9,320 bases of DNA from an uncultured Caulobacteraceae bacterium (GTDB lineage: Bacteria > Pseudomonadota > Alphaproteobacteria > Caulobacterales > Caulobacteraceae): positions 1 to 9,320 of the forward strand of contig CALEOQ010000312.1 in assembly GCA_937910255.1 (NCBI GenBank), read 5' to 3'. Both the position numbers and the translations under genes were made by a program. The notes under the pieces are model-generated. The model saw only the letters and a program-made list of their open reading frames with translations. It made no database searches and was not told the origin of the DNA. How positions within the stretch are numbered: the first letter of the stretch is position 1; each line of letters opens with the position of its first letter. Of the stretch, positions 5,523 through 9,320 are shown in pieces.

Positions 5523-7595
5523 ATGTCCAAGGCCCCTCCCCAAGCCTCCCTGTTCGACGACGCCCTGAACCCGGCCCCGGCTTCGCCCCTGGCGGAGAAC
5601 CATGAGCCGCGCCCGAGCCCGCCGCCGCCCCCTGCCGACAAGGCCGCCGAAGCGCCATCGGCCGGCGGCTATTCGGCCAAGGACATCGAGGTGCTCGAGG
5701 GCCTGGAGCCCGTGCGTAAGCGGCCGGGCATGTATATCGGCGGCACCGACGAGCGCGCCCTGCACCACCTGTTCGCCGAGGTGCTCGACAACGCTATGGA
5801 CGAGGCCGTGGCCGGCCACGCCAAGTTCATCGAGGTCCATCTCGATGCGGACGGCTATCTGACCGTCAGGGACGACGGCCGCGGCATCCCCGTCGACCCG
5901 CACCCCAAGCATCCAGGCAAGTCGGCCCTGGAAGTCATCATGACCGTCCTGCACTCGGGCGGGAAATTCTCCGGCAAGGCCTATGAGACCTCCGGCGGCC
6001 TGCACGGGGTCGGCGTCTCGGTGGTCAACGCCCTGTCCGAACGGGTGGAGGTCACCGCCTGGAAGGATGGCTTTGAATGGAGCCAGGCCTTCGCCCGCGG
6101 CAAGCCGCTCGGCGCCATCGAGAAGGGCGCGTCCACCCGCAAGCACGGCACGGCGATCCGATTCCTGCCCGATCCGCAGATCTTCGGCGAAGGCGCAGCC
6201 TTCAAGCCGGCCCGCCTCTACCGGATGGCCCGCTCCAAGGCCTATCTGTTCGGGGGCGTGGAGATCCGCTGGAAGTGCGATCCCGCCCGGATCCAGGACC
6301 AGACGCCGGCCGAGGCCGTGTTCCGCTTCCCCAACGGCCTGGCCGACTATCTGGCCGAGCAGGTGGAGAAGGTCGAAACCGTCACCCCCGAGCCCTTCGC
6401 CGGGCGCTTCGCCCGCCAGGGCGAGGCCGGCGCCGTGGAATGGGCCATCACCTGGACCGCCGAGGGCTTCGGCGAGGCCGACGGCTTCATGCGCTCCTAC
6501 TGCAACACCGTGCCGACGCCCGAAGGCGGGACCCACGAGGCCGGCCTGCGCGCCGCCCTCACCCGCGGCCTCAAGGCCTATGCCGAACTGACCAACGAGA
6601 AGCGCGGCGCGGTCATCACCGCCGAGGACGTGCTCGCCCAGGCCGGCGCCCTGATCAGCGTGTTCGTGAAGAACCCCGAATTCCAGGGCCAGACCAAGGA
6701 GCGCCTGTCCTCCAGCGACGCCCAGCGCCTGGTGGAGGCCGCCCTGCGCGATCCCTTCGACCACTGGCTGACGGCCCAGCCCAAGGCCGCCAGCGCCCTG
6801 CTGGCCTTCGTCATCGACCGCGCCGAAGAGCGGCTGAAGCGGCGCAAGGACCGCGACGTGGCGCGGTCCTCGGCCACCCGCAAGCTCCGCCTGCCCGGCA
6901 AGCTGGCCGACTGCGCCATCCAGGCCTCGGACGGCACCGAGCTGTTCCTGGTCGAGGGCGATTCGGCCGGCGGCTCGGCCAAGCAGGCCCGTGACCGCCG
7001 CACCCAGGCCATCCTGCCCCTGCGCGGCAAGATCCTGAACGTCGCCTCGGCCGGGGCCGACAAGCTGGTGGCCAACAAGGAGCTGAGCGACCTGCTGCTG
7101 GCGCTGGGCGTGCAGACCGGCGCCAAGTTCCGTGAGGAAGACCTGCGCTATGAGCGCATCGTCATCATGACCGACGCCGATGTGGACGGCGCCCACATCG
7201 CCTCGCTGCTGATCACCTTCTTCTATCGCACCATGCCCGACCTCATCCGGGCCGGCCGCCTGTTCCTGGCCCTGCCGCCGCTCTACCGCATCAGCCATGG
7301 GGGCAAGACCGTCTACGCCCGCGACGACGCCCACCGCGAAGAGCTGATGGCCACCGACTTCAAGGGCAAGAAGCCCGAGATCGGCCGCTTCAAGGGCCTG
7401 GGCGAAATGATGCCGGCCCAGCTCAAGGAAACCACCATGGACCCGGCCAAACGCATCCTCGCCCGGGTGACCCTGCCGCGGGCCGAAGAGTCGGTGATCG
7501 ACCTCGTTGAGGCGCTGATGGGCCGCAAGGCCGAACTTCGCTTCCGCTTCATTCAGGAGAATGCGGAATTCGCCACCGAAGATCTCGATGTCTGA
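5523..7595 (+). CDS. parE: DNA topoisomerase IV subunit B
   Basis: ParE is the ATPase subunit of topoisomerase IV; with ParC it decatenates daughter chromosomes and relaxes supercoils. The ATG at 5523 gives 690 residues, close to the length I recall for alphaproteobacterial ParE. A proline/alanine-rich N-terminal stretch (to about residue 48) precedes the GHKL ATPase domain with VLEGLEPVRKRPGMYIGG, EVLDNAMDEAVAG (N90), DDGRGIPVD (117-125) and GGLHGVGVSVVNALS (158-172). The TOPRIM domain has EGDSAGGSAKQARDRRTQAI (from 478) and the metal-binding DADVDGAH (551-558). GRFKGLGEMMPAQLKETTMD lies near the end. The TOPRIM wording and context fit ParE rather than GyrB, which is longer. A TTG at 5466 would add 19 residues overlapping the putative promoter, so the ATG is preferred although its Shine-Dalgarno is weak. 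It sits alone between the glnBA terminator and the helicase promoter. Confidence 0.94.
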   Translation: MSKAPPQASLFDDALNPAPASPLAENHEPRPSPPPPPADKAAEAPSAGGYSAKDIEVLEGLEPVRKRPGMYIGGTDERALHHLFAEVLDNAMDEAVAGHAKFIEVHLDADGYLTVRDDGRGIPVDPHPKHPGKSALEVIMTVLHSGGKFSGKAYETSGGLHGVGVSVVNALSERVEVTAWKDGFEWSQAFARGKPLGAIEKGASTRKHGTAIRFLPDPQIFGEGAAFKPARLYRMARSKAYLFGGVEIRWKCDPARIQDQTPAEAVFRFPNGLADYLAEQVEKVETVTPEPFAGRFARQGEAGAVEWAITWTAEGFGEADGFMRSYCNTVPTPEGGTHEAGLRAALTRGLKAYAELTNEKRGAVITAEDVLAQAGALISVFVKNPEFQGQTKERLSSSDAQRLVEAALRDPFDHWLTAQPKAASALLAFVIDRAEERLKRRKDRDVARSSATRKLRLPGKLADCAIQASDGTELFLVEGDSAGGSAKQARDRRTQAILPLRGKILNVASAGADKLVANKELSDLLLALGVQTGAKFREEDLRYERIVIMTDADVDGAHIASLLITFFYRTMPDLIRAGRLFLALPPLYRISHGGKTVYARDDAHREELMATDFKGKKPEIGRFKGLGEMMPAQLKETTMDPAKRILARVTLPRAEESVIDLVEALMGRKAELRFRFIQENAEFATEDLDV

Positions 7596-7654
7596 GACCT
7601 GCCGCGTTGCGCGAACAATCGGCGCTCCCTGGACCCGCGGCGCCGTGTCATGCG

Positions 7655-7682
7655 TTGACTTGAAAGCGCTTCCGCCTATGTT
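7655..7682 (+). promoter_or_regulatory. Sigma-70-type promoter of the DEAD-box helicase gene
   Basis: TTGACT (7655-7660) and TATGTT (7677-7682) are separated by 16 bases; they match the sigma-70 hexamers at 5/6 and 4/6. The style (TTGAC followed by CCTATGTTCC) resembles housekeeping promoters of Caulobacter relatives as I recall them. Transcription would begin near 7689, leaving a leader of roughly 70 nt before the helicase ATG. It is the best promoter candidate in the window. Confidence 0.55.
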
Positions 7683-7760
7683 CCGCGGCGCGCGTCGATC
7701 ACGCCGCGCTTGTCGATCGGGGGCGCGACTTGACGCCCGCTGATCTTGATTTGCCGATGA

Positions 7761-9164
7761 ATGACTGAATTTTCCTCTCTGGGCCTGTCGGATTCGACAC
7801 TGAAGGCCATCGCCGAAACCGGCTACACTGACGCCACGCCCATTCAGGAGGCGGCCATTCCGGTCGCCCTGGCGGGTCGCGACGTCCTGGGCATCGCCCA
7901 GACGGGCACGGGTAAGACCGCCGCCTTCACCCTTCCGATGATCGACCGCCTCGCTGCGGGCCGGGCCAAGGCCCGCATGCCCCGGGCGCTGGTCATCGCG
8001 CCGACCCGGGAGCTGGCCGACCAGGTCGCCTCTTCCTTCGAGCGCTACGCCAAATATCATCGCCTGAGCTGGGCCCTACTGATTGGCGGCGTCTCGTTCG
8101 GCGATCAGGAAGCCAAGCTCGACCGCGGCGTCGATGTGCTGATCGCCACGCCGGGCCGTCTGCTGGACCATTTCGAGCGCGGCAAGCTGCTGCTCACCGG
8201 CGTGCAGATGCTGGTGGTCGACGAAGCCGACCGCATGCTCGACATGGGCTTCATCCCCGACATCGAGCGCATCTTCAAGATGACGCCGCCGAAGCGTCAG
8301 GTGCTGTTCTTCTCGGCCACCATGCCGCCGGAGATCACCCGCCTCACCAAGCAGTTCCTCAACGATCCCACGCGGATCGAGGCGAGCCGCCCGGCGACCA
8401 CGGCCGAGACCATCACCCAATACATCTGCGACCTGCCGGTGTCGGACTCCAAGGCCAAGCGCGCGGCGCTGCGGGCCCTGGCCGAACGGGCCGACGTCAA
8501 GAACGGCATCGTCTTCTGTAACCGGAAGACCGAGGTCGACATCGTCGCCAAGTCGCTGAAGACTCATGGCTTCGACGCCTCGCCGATCCACGGCGATCTC
8601 GACCAGGCGACGCGGACGCGGACGCTGGAAAGCTTCCGCAAGGGCGAGCTCAAGCTGCTGGTGGCCTCCGACGTCGCCGCCCGCGGCCTCGACATCCCGG
8701 CCGTCAGCCACGTCTTCAACTACGATGTGCCCCACCACGCAGACGACTATGTGCACCGGATCGGCCGTACGGGCCGCGCCGGCCGCACCGGCGAAACCTA
8801 CATGATCGTTACCCCGGCGGACTCCAAGTCCCTGGACAAGGTGCTGAAGCTGATCGGCCAGACCCCGCAGAAGGTCGATCTCGACCTCGACTGGGCGAGC
8901 CTCACCGATGAGCGCGGCGGACGCAGCGGCGGTCGCAGCAGCAGCGGTCGCAGCGCCGGCGGCCGTGGGGGCGAATCCCGTTCCTCCAGCCGCAGCCGCC
9001 GTCCGGAACGGACAGAGCCGGCAACCGAACCCACCCCGGCTGTCGAGGCCGCAGCGCCGGCCCCGGCCATCTCGGAAACGGTTGAGGAAAAGCCCCGCCG
9101 GAGCCGCTCGCGCAGCCGTTCGGCTGAGGCGCCAGCCGCTGCGCCGGCCCAGGCGTCCCCCGTC
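7761..9164 (+). CDS. DEAD-box ATP-dependent RNA helicase (RhlE type), 3'-truncated by adapter
   Basis: This enzyme unwinds short RNA duplexes using ATP, typically in ribosome assembly, RNA decay or cold adaptation. All motifs are present in order: the Q motif GYTDATPIQ (21-29), Walker A AQTGTGKT (46-53), PTREL (81-85), TPGR (130-133), DEAD (154-157), SAT (185-187), IVFCNRK (250-256), VASDVAARGLDIP (301-313) and HRIGRTGRAGRTG (332-344). After about residue 385 comes a low-complexity basic tail, rich in R/S/G and then A/P/E, with RSRSRSR near 447-453. Such tails are thought to bind RNA. RhlE is the closest subgroup by the QTGTGKTAAFTLPMI wording. The last genomic codon is V468 (9162-9164). The frame runs on into adapter sequence to a TAA at 9222-9224, but that extension is artificial and the true C-terminus is unknown. 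No good Shine-Dalgarno precedes the ATG at 7761, yet the FSSLGLS-type N-terminus fits the family. Confidence 0.93.
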
Positions 9165-9222
9165 AGATCGGAAGAGCGTCGTGTAGGGAAAGAGTGTAGA
9201 TCTCGGTGGGTGCCGTATCCTT
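9165..9222. other. Illumina universal/P5 adapter read-through (contamination)
   Basis: The stretch begins AGATCGGAAGAGCGTCGTGT and continues through GTAGATCTCGGTGG and GCCGTATC, the reverse complement of the Illumina universal (P5) adapter. Recalled from memory, 55 of 58 positions agree. The differences are at 9210, 9211 and 9220, near the low-quality far end of a read. It is not biological DNA. Confidence 0.97.
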
Positions 9223-9320
9223 AAAAAAAAAAAACCCCCCCCCCACCCCCCAGCCGCCCGCCACCTCCTGCTCCCACACCTCACCTCAGCACCACGGCCC
9301 ACCACACCGTCCACACCGCC
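9223..9320. other. Poly-A / C-rich read tail after the adapter (artefact)
   Basis: Twelve A's (9223-9234) follow the adapter directly, then ten C's (9235-9244), A, six C's, and a C/A-dominated low-complexity stretch to the end, with few G or T. Reads that run past the end of a short insert and adapter give such signal. It has no coding or structural content worth annotating and should be trimmed together with the adapter. Confidence 0.9.

Noticed and set aside
7621..7644. GGCGC/GCGCC inverted repeat after parE as a terminator
   Set aside because: The stem is only five pairs with a 14-base loop and no T-tract, so it is not distinguishable from chance in GC-rich DNA.
5382..8060. An 892-codon open frame antisense to parE and the start of the helicase
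   Set aside because: It is the shadow of GC-rich coding sequence: its translation is glycine/alanine/histidine/glutamine-rich, shows no domain motif, and crosses a terminator, a promoter and two gene boundaries. ParE on the plus strand has all family motifs.
9223..9251. Poly-A / poly-C run as a genuine repeat or poly-A signal
   Set aside because: It directly follows sequencing adapter, so it is read-tail artefact.
8076..9314. A 412-codon minus-strand frame opposite the helicase, reading in from the right edge
   Set aside because: Its N-terminal part is translated adapter and homopolymer (FPYTTLFRS) and the rest is a shadow of the helicase.

Overview
The window looks like a small draft-assembly contig from a high-GC alphaproteobacterium, most likely of the Caulobacterales (Caulobacter/Phenylobacterium type). 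The evidence is strong G/C third-position bias, the close resemblance of GlnB, GlnA and ParE to proteins of that group as I remember them, and the helicase promoter style. I could not run a search, so the genus is an inference.

Layout. A leftward block (1-3362) holds, in transcription order, a type-1 thiolase-like protein (3362-1827), a small histidine phosphatase (1822-1253, 4 nt after the thiolase-like stop) and the NAD(P)HX repair enzyme NnrD/NnrE (start GTG at 1228, running off the left edge). The spacing suggests one operon. A 237-nt divergent intergenic region (3363-3599) follows. It contains a 21-bp dyad whose core resembles an NtrC site. Rightward of it come glnB (PII, 3600-3938) and glnA (type I glutamine synthetase, 3976-5385), a classic nitrogen-assimilation pair closed by a strong intrinsic terminator with a GNRA-type loop (5411-5441). 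Next is parE (topoisomerase IV subunit B, 5523-7595). Last is a DEAD-box RNA helicase of the RhlE type, with its own recognisable promoter (7655-7682). Its reading frame starts at 7761 and its real sequence stops at 9164.

How the genes fit together. GlnB senses 2-oxoglutarate, ATP/ADP and, through uridylylation, glutamine. It controls GlnA, the ammonia-assimilating enzyme in the same transcript, and GlnA carries the adenylylation tyrosine. ParE and the helicase are separate housekeeping units (chromosome decatenation, RNA remodelling). NnrD repairs damaged nicotinamide cofactors. The thiolase-like protein lacks the thiolase nucleophile and has no assigned reaction.

The most important observation concerns the ends. 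From 9165 to 9222 the sequence matches the reverse complement of the Illumina universal/P5 adapter (55 of 58 positions by eye), followed by poly-A and C-rich junk to 9320. The last ~156 bases are therefore sequencing artefact, and the apparent helicase C-terminus is artificial. The left end (about 1-115) is also suspect: the NnrD frame stays open, but family resemblance stops and rare codons appear. I found no mobile element, CRISPR array, tRNA, rRNA or new biological system.
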